Positions 7,117 to 16,349 of a DNA stretch of 64,000 bases are shown here, piece after piece; position 1 is the first letter of the stretch, and each line of letters starts with the position of its first letter. The notes under the pieces were generated by a model. It was not told where the DNA came from and ran no database searches. It saw nothing but the letters and a program-made list of their open reading frames with translations. A program made the position numbers and the translations under genes. This DNA comes from an uncultured Pirellula sp. (GTDB lineage: Bacteria > Planctomycetota > Planctomycetia > Pirellulales > Pirellulaceae): contig CAITIE010000098.1 in the NCBI GenBank assembly GCA_903892355.1, forward strand, positions 62,001 through 126,000. Reading direction: 5' to 3'.

Positions 7117-10008
7117 ATGCAAGCCGTTAAAGAGTTTCGATCTGCAGTTGTTGCATCGGCATGCCTGGTCGTCGTTTGCATCGAAGGGGTGGTGCTTGGG
7201 CAGGTCGATTTCAATCAACAAGTTCGACCGATTTTTGCGGAATACTGCGTCCATTGTCATGGTCCCGATGCATCCAATCGAAGTGCCGATCTTCGATTGG
7301 ACGTCGAGGCAGAAGCAAAGAAGTCGGCCATTGTAACGGGGGCGGCCGACAAAAGTGATTTGATTCACAGGATCGAAGCGAGCGATCCCGAATCGGTAAT
7401 GCCTCCTCCCTCGACCGGTAAATCGCTGACATCCCGGGAAAAAGAAGTTCTTCGGAAATGGATCGACGAGGGAGCCAAGTACTCAGACCACTGGGCGTTT
7501 CAACCGATCGGACGCGCTGAGGATTTGATAGCCGCGATGCCGAGCGTTGAGGGTGGGAGTACATCCGCTGTCGATCGATTCCTTCAGGCCAAGCTGAATG
7601 CGGTTGGACTCAGTTTTGCTCCTGAAGTCCATCGATCGCAATTTATCCGTCGGGCGACATTTGATCTTACCGGATTGCCGCCGACATGGGCCGAGGTTGA
7701 GGCGTTTGTCAACGACACGACTGACGGGAGTATCGAGCGATTGATCGATCGATTGTTGGAGTCTCCACGATATGGAGAGCGTTGGGGGCGTCATTGGTTG
7801 GATATTGCGCGCTACGCAGATACCCATGGTGGGGCCGCCATCGGATTTACGAGTTTTCCGTTCTCCTACACCTATCGCGACTACGTGATTCGGTCCTTCA
7901 ATCAAGATGTACCGGCGGATCGATTCCTGGTCGAGCAAATCGCTGCCGATCAAATGGGGCTGGCTGAAGGGGATCCTTCGCTCGCGGCTTTGGGGTTCCT
8001 TACCGTCGGAATGCAATTTCGCAATTACCACGATACGATCGATGATCAAATCGATGTGATCACTCGAGGCTTGATGGGACTGACGGTGACCTGCGCGCGA
8101 TGCCACGATCACAAGTTCGACGCGATCACCACGGCGGATTACTACTCGCTCTACGCTACGATCGCGCCGAGCAAATCGCCAACGCAACTGCCTGTGATTG
8201 GGAGCGTTTCCGATGAGAAGGCTCGCGAGCAGTATTCTCGAGAGCTCAAGGAGCTATCTACCAAACTGTATCAGTTTTCACGCGAGCAGAACGAAGTCAT
8301 GCGCAATCGGTTGCGGTTGCAGGTCGGAATGTATCTGACCGAAATCGCGAAGGGGATGGGGGAACAAGACATCTCGACGCAGTTCTTATCGTATCGAACC
8401 GACGATTTTCGTCCTTATGTTTTCAATCGCTGGCTCAAGTACCTCAAGGGGCTGACGGCGGATGATCCTGTGTTTGGTCCATGGATTGAGATGCAATCTT
8501 GGGGGCAATTACCGGCTGAGGAATTTCAAAAACGGTGTGGCGAGTACATCGCGAAGTTGGCTGGCGAATTAGATGTTGCTGGCCGAACGCCTGACAAACT
8601 TCATGCACTGCGAGGCGAACCGCCAAGGTGGAATCCGTTCGTGGTCGATGCGATCCAAGAAAAGAAACCAAGCTCGCTGACGGAACTGGCAACTGTATAC
8701 GGCATTGTGTTTGCGGATCAGCAGCGAGTGTGGCTGCAATCGTTGCTCGACGCGACCTTGGAAGCTACGTCGGCAGATACCGTCGTTCCCGATGACAATC
8801 CCAAGCACTTGGTGGTCAACAGTCCATCCCACCGGCAGATCCGTCATCATTTGTATTCCGCAGGGACACCCCTAGATATCCCGGAGGACGAGGCGTCTCG
8901 ATTGACGAATCGAACCATCAACGATTTGATCAGTGGCAAGAAATCCGCAATCCATGCGTTGAATCTTTCGTCACCCGGCTCCCCGCCTCGAGCCATGATT
9001 GTGCGAGAGGATCCAAAACCCGACGATGCATTTGTGTTTTTGCGAGGCAATCCGCTTTCTCGCGGTGAGAAAGTAGTGCCGAGGTTTCTATCGGCGATCG
9101 CTCGTGATCCCGGTAGTAGCGATTCCAGTGGTAAAGTGTTCGAGGATGGCAAGCGACGTTTGGGGCTGGCGAGTGCAGTAATTGCGGAAAGCAATCCGCT
9201 CACCCGCAGGGTCTTGGTCAACTGGGTGTGGCAGAATCATTTTGGGGTGGGGTTGGTTCGGACCGCAGATGACTTTGGAACGCGCGGACAACCTCCGACC
9301 CATCCGGAACTTTTGGATTACCTCGCGGACGAGTTTGGGAAGCATGGATGGTCTTTCAAGTGGTTGCATCGGCAAATCATGCTCAGTCGAGCGTATCGTC
9401 AAGGAGCCATTGAGAGTGAGCATGCACGGGAGTTGGACCCTGAGAACCGAACGCTTTGGCGGATGCCTCGTAAGAGGCTTGAGTTTGAAGCGATGCGGGA
9501 TGCGATGCTTTCGGTGAGTGAGGAACTCGACATCACCATGGGAGGTCGACCGGTGGATTTAAATGCCTCTCCGGCGATTCCTCGCCGAAGCGTTTACGGG
9601 TTCATCAATCGCGATGTCATCGCAAATCTGATGAGTACCTTCGACGCGGCGAACCCGAATGCGTGTACGGCAAAGCGTCCCGAGACGACTGTTCCACAGC
9701 AGACCTTGTTCGCATTGAACTCGGACTTTATCCAAGACCGAGCCGTGAAGTTGGCGGCATTGACCAAGGCGATGAACCTCGAATCCGATGAGGCTCGCAT
9801 CGGAGCGCTGTTTCGAAGAACGTTGGGGCGAGAGCCCAACGGGAATGAATGGGAGCAAGTGAAAGGATTCGTGAACGATATCGGAGGGCTTGAAAGTCCA
9901 TCCGAAGGGACCACGGTTCCCGATGGAGCGGTGAAAGACACCGAGGGGCGTTGGGTGCAATTGGCCCACGCGCTTCTCGCTTCGAATGAGTTCACTTTTT
10001 TGGACTAA
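7117..10008 (+). CDS. Planctomycete cytochrome c / DUF1549 / DUF1553 protein
   Basis: Large secreted protein (963 residues) of the PSCyt1-DUF1549-DUF1553 type that is greatly expanded in planctomycetes. A Sec signal peptide covers about residues 1-29. A cytochrome c-like domain contains CVHCH (Cys44, Cys47, His48) and ends near residue 110. DUF1549 spans about 145-360, including a second CxxCH (CARCHDHKFD) with a following DYYSLYA motif. DUF1553 spans about 690-930 (RRVLVNWVWQNHFG, HPELLDYLADEF). The biochemical function of these domains is not established; they are generally found next to DUF1501 genes, as here, and are suspected to act in extracellular polymer breakdown. The DUF1501 gene follows after four bases, so the two are almost certainly co-transcribed. 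Confidence 0.93.
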   Translation: MQAVKEFRSAVVASACLVVVCIEGVVLGQVDFNQQVRPIFAEYCVHCHGPDASNRSADLRLDVEAEAKKSAIVTGAADKSDLIHRIEASDPESVMPPPSTGKSLTSREKEVLRKWIDEGAKYSDHWAFQPIGRAEDLIAAMPSVEGGSTSAVDRFLQAKLNAVGLSFAPEVHRSQFIRRATFDLTGLPPTWAEVEAFVNDTTDGSIERLIDRLLESPRYGERWGRHWLDIARYADTHGGAAIGFTSFPFSYTYRDYVIRSFNQDVPADRFLVEQIAADQMGLAEGDPSLAALGFLTVGMQFRNYHDTIDDQIDVITRGLMGLTVTCARCHDHKFDAITTADYYSLYATIAPSKSPTQLPVIGSVSDEKAREQYSRELKELSTKLYQFSREQNEVMRNRLRLQVGMYLTEIAKGMGEQDISTQFLSYRTDDFRPYVFNRWLKYLKGLTADDPVFGPWIEMQSWGQLPAEEFQKRCGEYIAKLAGELDVAGRTPDKLHALRGEPPRWNPFVVDAIQEKKPSSLTELATVYGIVFADQQRVWLQSLLDATLEATSADTVVPDDNPKHLVVNSPSHRQIRHHLYSAGTPLDIPEDEASRLTNRTINDLISGKKSAIHALNLSSPGSPPRAMIVREDPKPDDAFVFLRGNPLSRGEKVVPRFLSAIARDPGSSDSSGKVFEDGKRRLGLASAVIAESNPLTRRVLVNWVWQNHFGVGLVRTADDFGTRGQPPTHPELLDYLADEFGKHGWSFKWLHRQIMLSRAYRQGAIESEHARELDPENRTLWRMPRKRLEFEAMRDAMLSVSEELDITMGGRPVDLNASPAIPRRSVYGFINRDVIANLMSTFDAANPNACTAKRPETTVPQQTLFALNSDFIQDRAVKLAALTKAMNLESDEARIGALFRRTLGREPNGNEWEQVKGFVNDIGGLESPSEGTTVPDGAVKDTEGRWVQLAHALLASNEFTFLD

Positions 10009-10012
10009 GGCC

Positions 10013-11431
10013 ATGGTACCAGGGAATCAAGATCGTCGGCATTGGATGCGTAGTTGCGGCATGGGGTTCGGGGGACTGGCGTTCGCTGATCTTCTGGCCA
10101 AGACGGGGATGGGATTCGATGGGAGCGACGCTGGCTTTCGCGGGGCAATGCCCACTCATTTCCCTGGTAAAGCAAAACATATCATTCATGTGTTTTTGAA
10201 TGGTGGTGTATCGCAAGTAGATACGTTTGATCCAAAGCCCGAGTTGACCCGTCGGGCGGGACAAATGCTCCCCTTTGAGAATCTCCAGACGGAGCGCAAA
10301 ACCGGAGTTGCGTTGCCATCGCCGTTTACCTTTGAGCAGCATGGTCAAAGTGGAATTCCGGTCAGCGATCTATTTCCAAAGTTGTCCAAATGCGTCGACG
10401 AGATGACCGTCATCAGGTCGATGTACGCCGAGTTGCCGAGTCATGAGATGTCGTTGATGCTCATGAATACGGGTGACCAGCGTTTGGTTCGGCCCAGTTT
10501 AGGATCGTGGTTGACCTGGGGAATGGGAACGATCAATGAGAATCTTCCCGCCTTCATCGCATTGTGCCCCGGCGGCTTGCCGGTGGGCGGAGCGGGCAAT
10601 TGGCGATCTGCGTTTTTGCCAGGAGCATTTCAGGGGACACGCGTCGATACGCTCAACACCGATCCAACCAAGTTGATCGATTATCTACAGAACAAACGGC
10701 TGGCTGCGAGCGATCAAGCGAAGCAATTTGCATTGCTGCAGCAAATCAATCGCGAGCATCTCGCTGATCGCCCAGGAGAATCGATGATTGAATCGAGGAT
10801 TCAGTCGTTTGAACTTGCATTTCGGATGCAGACAGAGGCAAGCGACGCGTTTGATATCTCCAAAGAGCCTGAGCATATTCTCAAAATGTATGGGGATGGC
10901 CCACAGAATCGGCAGCTGCTGATGGCCAGGCGTCTGGTCGAGCGTGGGGTGCGATTCGTGCAGACATGGCACGGTGAGCTGCAACCTTGGGATAGTCATT
11001 CGAATATCAAGGACGAGCATCGAAAGGTGGCCAATGAGTGCGATTCAGGCCTGGCAGCGCTGATCTTGGATCTGAAGCAACGTGGGATGCTTGACGAGAC
11101 TTTGGTGCTGTGCTCGGGAGAGTTTGGGCGAACCCCGTCGGTCGAGATGGGACAAGACGGATCGGGGGCTAGCCAGGGGCGAGATCACAATCACTGGGGA
11201 TTCTCACTTTGGATGGCGGGGGGTGGGATCAAAAAAGGCACGATCTATGGATCGACCGATGAGTTTGGCTTCCGAGCTGTCGAAAATCCAGTATCCGTAC
11301 ATGATCTCCATGCGACCATTTTGCATTTGATGGGGTACGATCATCAACGGATGACGTATCGTTACGCAGGACGGGATTTCCGATTAACCGATGTTCATGG
11401 CAGCGTCATCCAGCCTATCTTAGCCAGTTGA
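10013..11431 (+). CDS. DUF1501 family protein
   Basis: Exported DUF1501 protein (472 residues), related in fold to the alkaline phosphatase/sulfatase superfamily. I start it at ATG 10013, four bases after the upstream stop, instead of the overlapping ATG at 9986; the N-terminus then reads MVPGNQDRRHWMRSCGMG, a Tat-like signal often seen in this family. Family landmarks are HVFLNGGVSQVDTFDPKP near residue 60, RLVERGVRFVQTWHGELQPWDSHSN near 305, SGEFGRTP near 370, and GRDHNHWGFSLWMAGGG near 395. The His/Asp-rich C-terminal half probably binds metal. Together with the preceding DUF1549/DUF1553 gene it forms the classical planctomycete pair. The activity is unknown. Confidence 0.92.
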   Translation: MVPGNQDRRHWMRSCGMGFGGLAFADLLAKTGMGFDGSDAGFRGAMPTHFPGKAKHIIHVFLNGGVSQVDTFDPKPELTRRAGQMLPFENLQTERKTGVALPSPFTFEQHGQSGIPVSDLFPKLSKCVDEMTVIRSMYAELPSHEMSLMLMNTGDQRLVRPSLGSWLTWGMGTINENLPAFIALCPGGLPVGGAGNWRSAFLPGAFQGTRVDTLNTDPTKLIDYLQNKRLAASDQAKQFALLQQINREHLADRPGESMIESRIQSFELAFRMQTEASDAFDISKEPEHILKMYGDGPQNRQLLMARRLVERGVRFVQTWHGELQPWDSHSNIKDEHRKVANECDSGLAALILDLKQRGMLDETLVLCSGEFGRTPSVEMGQDGSGASQGRDHNHWGFSLWMAGGGIKKGTIYGSTDEFGFRAVENPVSVHDLHATILHLMGYDHQRMTYRYAGRDFRLTDVHGSVIQPILAS

Positions 11432-11503
11432 TCCCGTAGCCAAGTGCTTGAGATGCGATTGGAAATGAGCGTTTTCTAGCGGTCTCCGGTCCAGCCGTTG
11501 CGA

Positions 11504-12250
11504 TCAGCCGTAAAGCGTATCTGCTTCGACGTGATTGATCTTTCGACAACGAAGGCGTTCGCCCGATATCTTTTCGCCGGCAGGATCGATGTAGACGCGT
11601 CCTGTACGGCCTGGTTTGACACTGAGGACATGGATGTTGAAGATAAACGCCCCATCTGTCTTTGCCTTAAACCAATGAACGTTGTCTTTCATGTCGGTAA
11701 CTGTGGAGTAGGAGCCTGGGCCGAATTCGCGGTCGATCGTCGGCTTGATAATCATGAAATCTTTTTCATCCTCGAGTCGGTCGTAGTGCCGGCCATGGAA
11801 ATCCCCTTTGAGGATGAGGAATGCGGTCGCCATGTTATCGTGACCATGAGGAACGACCGAACGATCTTTATTGAGGGCGAAGACTTGATGTCCGAACACG
11901 AGTTCTGTGGGCAGGCCTTCCACTTGCGGCAGTTTGGCTTGCAAGCTCAACTCGCCTCGTTCCTTCGGTTTGGCTTGTTGGGATAGTTTTTCAAAATCGA
12001 TGAATTGAAGCATCTCAGGGAGGTCGACGGTGCTCAGCAATTGTTCGACTTGTTTCTGCCATTCGATCGGATCGAGTTTCTTCCCTTTCAGATCCAGGCT
12101 CATCGCGTTGAGTTTCGCCAGCCACTGGGCAGCGATCGGTTTTATTTCGGTCGCAAACGCATCGCGGGAGAAGAGGGTGTCGAGCAATGACCATGTCAGA
12201 AGTGTGGCTAGGGATTGCTGTTGAAAATCGCGACGAGAAATCGAGCTCAT
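11504..12250 (-). CDS. Tat-exported cupin-fold protein
   Basis: Secreted protein of 248 residues with a single cupin-like domain. The chosen ATG (12250) has a good Shine-Dalgarno (TAGGAAG) and starts a Tat-like signal MSSISRRDFQQQSL. The longer open frame upstream lacks conserved features. The metal-site motif VPHGHDNMATAFLILKGDFHG lies near residue 137, resembling cupin motif 1 (HxH followed by Gly). A second-strand region around VHWFKAKTDGAFIFNIHV could supply the remaining ligand. It resembles uncharacterised secreted cupins of planctomycetes; the reaction is not predictable. The gene is convergent with the DUF1501 gene and lies in the same orientation as the phospholipase-like gene, about 160 bases downstream of it. 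Confidence 0.7.
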   Translation of the reverse strand: MSSISRRDFQQQSLATLLTWSLLDTLFSRDAFATEIKPIAAQWLAKLNAMSLDLKGKKLDPIEWQKQVEQLLSTVDLPEMLQFIDFEKLSQQAKPKERGELSLQAKLPQVEGLPTELVFGHQVFALNKDRSVVPHGHDNMATAFLILKGDFHGRHYDRLEDEKDFMIIKPTIDREFGPGSYSTVTDMKDNVHWFKAKTDGAFIFNIHVLSVKPGRTGRVYIDPAGEKISGERLRCRKINHVEADTLYG

Positions 12251-12409
12251 GATTCGTTGCTTCCTAGAAGGGGTGGTGAGCATGCCATAGCGCGTCGCCA
12301 AGCGTAGCATGTTCTCCGTGAAAACGCAAAATTGGACGACGGATTTGCTCACATTCATCGCATCTGCACAACGGCCAATCGGATCGATTGGCCGGCGAAG
12401 CTAGGTATC

Positions 12410-13273
12410 TCACGACGCTTGCAACGGTTGCAAACCACAGTTGGTGCGAATCGCATTGAGGCGGTTGAGAGTGGATATGGCGGGTGGGTAAGATCGATCG
12501 CAAAAACCAATATCTCCCGTATCGAGATTGATGTCTGGAATATGAACGAAGTGATGCTTGAGCCCGTCCGAGTAGTCATCGAGGGCCGACCTAATGACTT
12601 GGCGCATTGCCTCTTGGAACGAGGGGTCGGGTTTCATGGGAAACAAGATGGCCTTCCAGCGCGAGCGCGTTTGGGGGGTGGATCGAAATAGGTCGAGGCG
12701 ATTCCAACAATAGATCCGGTACAGCAAGCTCAGTGCTTGCAGGAGTCGGTTGAGGTTGCTTGCAAAGAGCGAGGGAGGAAACTCAATACCATAGGTGTCC
12801 CTATATGCCGATGCTAATAAATGGGATGCTGAAGGAATCTGTTTTCTGAAGTGTGCGATGGGGAGGGCCGGAAGTTCTCGGATCCAGGACGCGTCGATTC
12901 CAAGTTCCACCGCAGAATGAAGAGGTGCATTGTCCGCAAAGGTTAATGGGTGATCGATTCCTGAAACCTGTCCCGAGTGGGCATTGATCACCGGATGCGA
13001 ATGACGATCTAAAATCGCATGGGAGATCCAGCCTAAAGCAAATGCGCGATCTGAAGGGGTGTCTGCTAGATGGAGTACGGTTCTTGCTAATTGAAGGGAG
13101 CCAACCGTGTGAGCTAAATCCGCAGAGAAGGAGTCCTTGGGTTGCAGGTACCCAGAATCCGTTGCGAGGGCACCAAGTGCGAACGAGGCAAGGTGTTGGG
13201 TCGATTCGAACGCATGCGAAGAATTGGCGGCGATCTGATTCGCAAAGATGAGGTGCGTGAACAAACCGGCCAT
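12410..13273 (-). CDS. Zinc-dependent phospholipase C family protein
   Basis: Protein of 287 residues resembling the zinc-dependent phospholipase C family (Zn_dep_PLPC). The N-terminus MAGLFTHLIFANQIA has the usual first His. The helical core carries GALATDSGYLQPKD (about 34-47), HTVGSLQLARTVLH (about 54-67), and FALGWISHAILDRHSHPVIN (about 77-96) with the H-x3-D-x2-H-H pattern expected for zinc ligands. There is no evident signal peptide, as in many short members. Substrate specificity cannot be inferred, and many relatives are annotated only by the domain. The start at 13273 is the first ATG and gives the conserved N-terminal His. Confidence 0.75.
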   Translation of the reverse strand: MAGLFTHLIFANQIAANSSHAFESTQHLASFALGALATDSGYLQPKDSFSADLAHTVGSLQLARTVLHLADTPSDRAFALGWISHAILDRHSHPVINAHSGQVSGIDHPLTFADNAPLHSAVELGIDASWIRELPALPIAHFRKQIPSASHLLASAYRDTYGIEFPPSLFASNLNRLLQALSLLYRIYCWNRLDLFRSTPQTRSRWKAILFPMKPDPSFQEAMRQVIRSALDDYSDGLKHHFVHIPDINLDTGDIGFCDRSYPPAISTLNRLNAIRTNCGLQPLQAS

Positions 13274-13464
13274 TACTAGATCCTATCAAGATGCCGTGAG
13301 CTTACTTTTTTGTGAGCTGCGTTGGGAGTATGGTGTGGGTGGAGAGCGTATCCGATGGAGTAGGTTGAAAACATTGTAAGGAAACGCCAAGGTCACCCCA
13401 TGGAGTCAATCGAAGCAATTACAATGCGGAACACCAGCCTTGGGATGCAAAGTAGGTTGGTTAT

Positions 13465-13500
13465 CCAATAATCTCAACAAATCCAATTATCTCAACAAAT
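13465..13500. repeat. Two tandem 18-bp direct repeats before a start codon
   Basis: CCAATAATCTCAACAAAT (13465-13482) is repeated as CCAATTATCTCAACAAAT (13483-13500) with one mismatch. The second copy ends 11 bases before the GTG start of the SGNH hydrolase gene. It may be a binding site or a simple duplication; no inverted symmetry is present. Confidence 0.85.
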
Positions 13501-13511
13501 AGGTATCGATT

Positions 13512-14780
13512 GTGAAATCCTCTCTTCGTTGGGCGGTTGCCCTTACCGTTGTCTCGAGTTTAGCTCCTCTGTCCCATGGCGATGAGTTTTTCTTCAAGGA
13601 TGGGGATCGGGTCGTCATGATCGGTGACAGCATTACCGAACAGCATCTCTACTCAAACTATGTTGAAATGTGGACTGTTAGCCGTTTTCCTCATTGGAAG
13701 ATCACGTTCCGCAACGTCGGTATTGGAGGAGATCGTTCGGTGGGTGGTAACTCCCGATTTGAGCGGGATGTGCTGTTGCACAAACCCACCGCGATGACCG
13801 TCGATTTTGGGATGAATGATGGTAGTTATCGAGAGTTTTCCGAGCAGACCTTCAAGCCGTACATGGACGGGTTGCAGGGGATGGCGGAACAAGCCAAAAA
13901 GGCCAACATTCGTACGGCGTGGGTGACACCACAGCCGTTGGATAACGATGAACAAGGAGCGACGGCGCTGACGGGATACAACCAGACGTTGGAAAAGTTT
14001 TCGGACGGAGTGAAAACGATAGCCAACAAGAACAACGGTACTTTTGTAGACCAGTTCCATCCGTATTTGGCGGTGCTCGATTCTGTCCGAGGCAAGGGGC
14101 CGAAATACGAGCGCATCACCGCTGGGGATGCGGTCCATCCGGGACCTCCTGGCCAAGCATTGATGGCTGCGTCGATCCTGAAGGGGATGCATTTCCCGAG
14201 TTTGGTCGCATCGGTTTCGGTGGATGCCAAGCAAAAGAAAATTGTTTCCCAAGAGAATTGTACGGTGGACGGGCTCGATGCCTCCGAGCAAAAGGTCCGT
14301 TTCACGAAGTCGGATAAGGCCTTGCCGTTTTTTCCAGAAGACGCATCGAGCATCCTGCCATGGACTCCAATTCTCGATGAACTGAACGATTATCGCCTTC
14401 AAGTGGTTGGCTTGGCTCCCGGGAAATACAAGGTACGGATCGATGGTGTGGATGTTGTGGAATTGAGTTCCGAGTCTCTCGCAGCAGGGGTGGACATCGC
14501 CGCGGAGGTGCTCAAGACTGGTCCGATTGCTGAGCAAGCAAAGAAGGTGAAGGCTGCGGTTGAGAACAAGAATCGCTACCATCACGATCAGATTTTCCGT
14601 GGCATCGTGTTGAACAATGTTCCCGAATGGGTTTACTCCGCGATTCCCCGCGAGCAGCTTGAGGAAAAGAAAAAGGGGATTATTGCTGAGCGACTGCAGA
14701 AGGTGAGCGAACTCGATAGCGAGGTCGCGGCGGCTCTCAAGATGCAATCGCATCAGTTCGAGATAGTACCTGCATCCTAA
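13512..14780 (+). CDS. Secreted SGNH/GDSL hydrolase
   Basis: Secreted SGNH-superfamily esterase of 422 residues. It begins with GTG at 13512 followed by a Sec signal peptide of about 24 residues ending near SHG. Block I is VVMIGDSITEQ (Ser about residue 42), block III is FGMNDGSY (Asn of the oxyanion hole), and block V is DAVHPG with Asp and His of the triad. After the catalytic domain (to about residue 230) comes a region with a long charged helix near the C-terminus (EQLEEKKKGIIAERLQKV), typical of planctomycete members of this group. The alpha/beta-hydrolase gene follows after 24 bases, suggesting an esterase operon for decorated polysaccharides; that role is inference. A tandem 18-bp repeat lies immediately upstream. 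Confidence 0.88.
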   Translation: MKSSLRWAVALTVVSSLAPLSHGDEFFFKDGDRVVMIGDSITEQHLYSNYVEMWTVSRFPHWKITFRNVGIGGDRSVGGNSRFERDVLLHKPTAMTVDFGMNDGSYREFSEQTFKPYMDGLQGMAEQAKKANIRTAWVTPQPLDNDEQGATALTGYNQTLEKFSDGVKTIANKNNGTFVDQFHPYLAVLDSVRGKGPKYERITAGDAVHPGPPGQALMAASILKGMHFPSLVASVSVDAKQKKIVSQENCTVDGLDASEQKVRFTKSDKALPFFPEDASSILPWTPILDELNDYRLQVVGLAPGKYKVRIDGVDVVELSSESLAAGVDIAAEVLKTGPIAEQAKKVKAAVENKNRYHHDQIFRGIVLNNVPEWVYSAIPREQLEEKKKGIIAERLQKVSELDSEVAAALKMQSHQFEIVPAS

Positions 14781-14804
14781 GTATCGAGCCGGACGGAGTA
14801 TCAA

Positions 14805-16100
14805 ATGCGGACGAAGCCGTTCAATTTCTTCCAACGAGTGTTTGTCGCCATGATCGTTTGGTCATGCGCGATTCGAGTTTTCTCGCAAGAAGAAGCCCGT
14901 CTCGAAGTTCCTCGTTTCGATTTGGAGAAATTGTCGAAGCCGCCGGCCTTCACCACCGCAACTGGGTTTAACGAGGCAGGTGTGCATGCGATTTTCTATG
15001 ATGGGATTCCGTATCGAGGCAATCCCACGAAGGTTTTTGCGTATTACGGCTTGCCCTCCAAAGAGGCTTCTTCGGAAGTGGGTTTATCGAAAGAGGCTTT
15101 GTCGGAGCCGCGTGGCGAGTGCCCCGGAGTTGTGTTGATACACGGCGGAGGTGGGACCGCATTTGCGGAATGGGTTCGATTATGGAATCGACGCGGGTAT
15201 GCTGCGATTGCGATGGATGTCTGTGGGTGTGTCCCCGAAGGTACGTATGGGAATTGGAAACGCCACGGGGAGGGCGGACCACCGGGTTGGGACGCGAGTT
15301 TTGAGCAAATCGACGGGCCCGACGAAGACCAATGGCAGCGGCATGCCATTTCCGCCGTAATGTTGGGGCACTCGCTACTGGCGTCGCTGCCTGAGGTGGA
15401 TTCGAACAGGATAGGTGTGACGGGAATCTCTTGGGGAGGGTATTTAACCTGCATCGCGGTTGGTGCTGATCCCCGGTTTCGGTGTGCTGTTCCCGTGTAT
15501 GGCTGTGGGTTTCTTGGAGAGAACTCGGTATGGGTTCCAACTTTGGAGAGGATAGGTAAAGAGAAAGCAACCCGTTGGCTGAGTCGCTGGGATCCGGCTG
15601 TGTTCCTACCGTTGACCAAGACGCCGATGCTTTGGGTGAACGGTACCAATGATTTCGCATATCCCATGGATTCCTGGTTGCGGTCGGTGAAACTGCACTC
15701 GCCTTCGGAATTGTGCATGCGCATTCGAATGCCGCATGGGCATGGTCCTGCGGGTGAGAACCCCGAGGAGATTCATGTGTTCATGAACTCCATTCTTCGG
15801 GGGGGGGCAGCTTTGGCTAAGATTATTCAGGTCGATACGCGTGGTAAGGATTTATCGGTTCGCTTCGAAAGCAGTGAAAAGATTGTGCGAGGCGAACTAT
15901 GCTTCACTCGCGATAGCGGCAAATGGCAGGATCGCAAATGGGAGTCCGTTCCCGGGGAAACGCTTCCTCAGGAGGATACCGACGGTGGATCCCATGGAGG
16001 TGGTTATATCGCGAGGGTCCCTGACGATGCGACCGTTTGGTACTTCAATCTTTTCGATACAAGGGATTGCGTTGTAAGTACGGAACATCAAACTCGCTGA
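14805..16100 (+). CDS. Secreted alpha/beta-hydrolase (acetyl-xylan-esterase-like)
   Basis: Secreted serine esterase of 431 residues with an alpha/beta-hydrolase fold. A Sec signal peptide covers about residues 1-27. The oxyanion strand reads PGVVLIHGGGGTAF (about 105-118). The nucleophile elbow is GVTGISWGGYL with Ser209. NGTNDFAYP (about 285) supplies the acid and RMPHGHG (about 312) the histidine. This order matches the dienelactone-hydrolase/acetyl xylan esterase-like families of planctomycete glycan loci. A C-terminal beta-sandwich-like region follows from about residue 340. It lies 24 bases after an SGNH hydrolase gene, so both esterases are probably made together. The exact ester substrate is unknown. 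Confidence 0.85.
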   Translation: MRTKPFNFFQRVFVAMIVWSCAIRVFSQEEARLEVPRFDLEKLSKPPAFTTATGFNEAGVHAIFYDGIPYRGNPTKVFAYYGLPSKEASSEVGLSKEALSEPRGECPGVVLIHGGGGTAFAEWVRLWNRRGYAAIAMDVCGCVPEGTYGNWKRHGEGGPPGWDASFEQIDGPDEDQWQRHAISAVMLGHSLLASLPEVDSNRIGVTGISWGGYLTCIAVGADPRFRCAVPVYGCGFLGENSVWVPTLERIGKEKATRWLSRWDPAVFLPLTKTPMLWVNGTNDFAYPMDSWLRSVKLHSPSELCMRIRMPHGHGPAGENPEEIHVFMNSILRGGAALAKIIQVDTRGKDLSVRFESSEKIVRGELCFTRDSGKWQDRKWESVPGETLPQEDTDGGSHGGGYIARVPDDATVWYFNLFDTRDCVVSTEHQTR

Positions 16101-16349
16101 CGGCATTACCGTTAGACGCGAGGCCTAGGCATGTCGGGGCTCGGGTTGGCATCAATCCCTTGAAAAGGAAGCTTGGTCGGGATATCATCACGCCCACTCT
16201 ATGGAGCCACAGGTTGTCGGCAAAGCCGATCAATGTTGATGGTTTTAGGCGGTTAGCTCTCGGACTGCATTTTGGATTCCAACTAGGATCTCCATCCGAG
16301 GATTATTGAGTTGATCGAGAGACGTTGCGTCTTGGGATTGGCATTTTGC

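Noticed and set aside
13653..14834. 393-codon minus-strand frame over the SGNH hydrolase gene
   Set aside because: It is rich in Arg, His and Leu without domains, and lies opposite a clear SGNH hydrolase.
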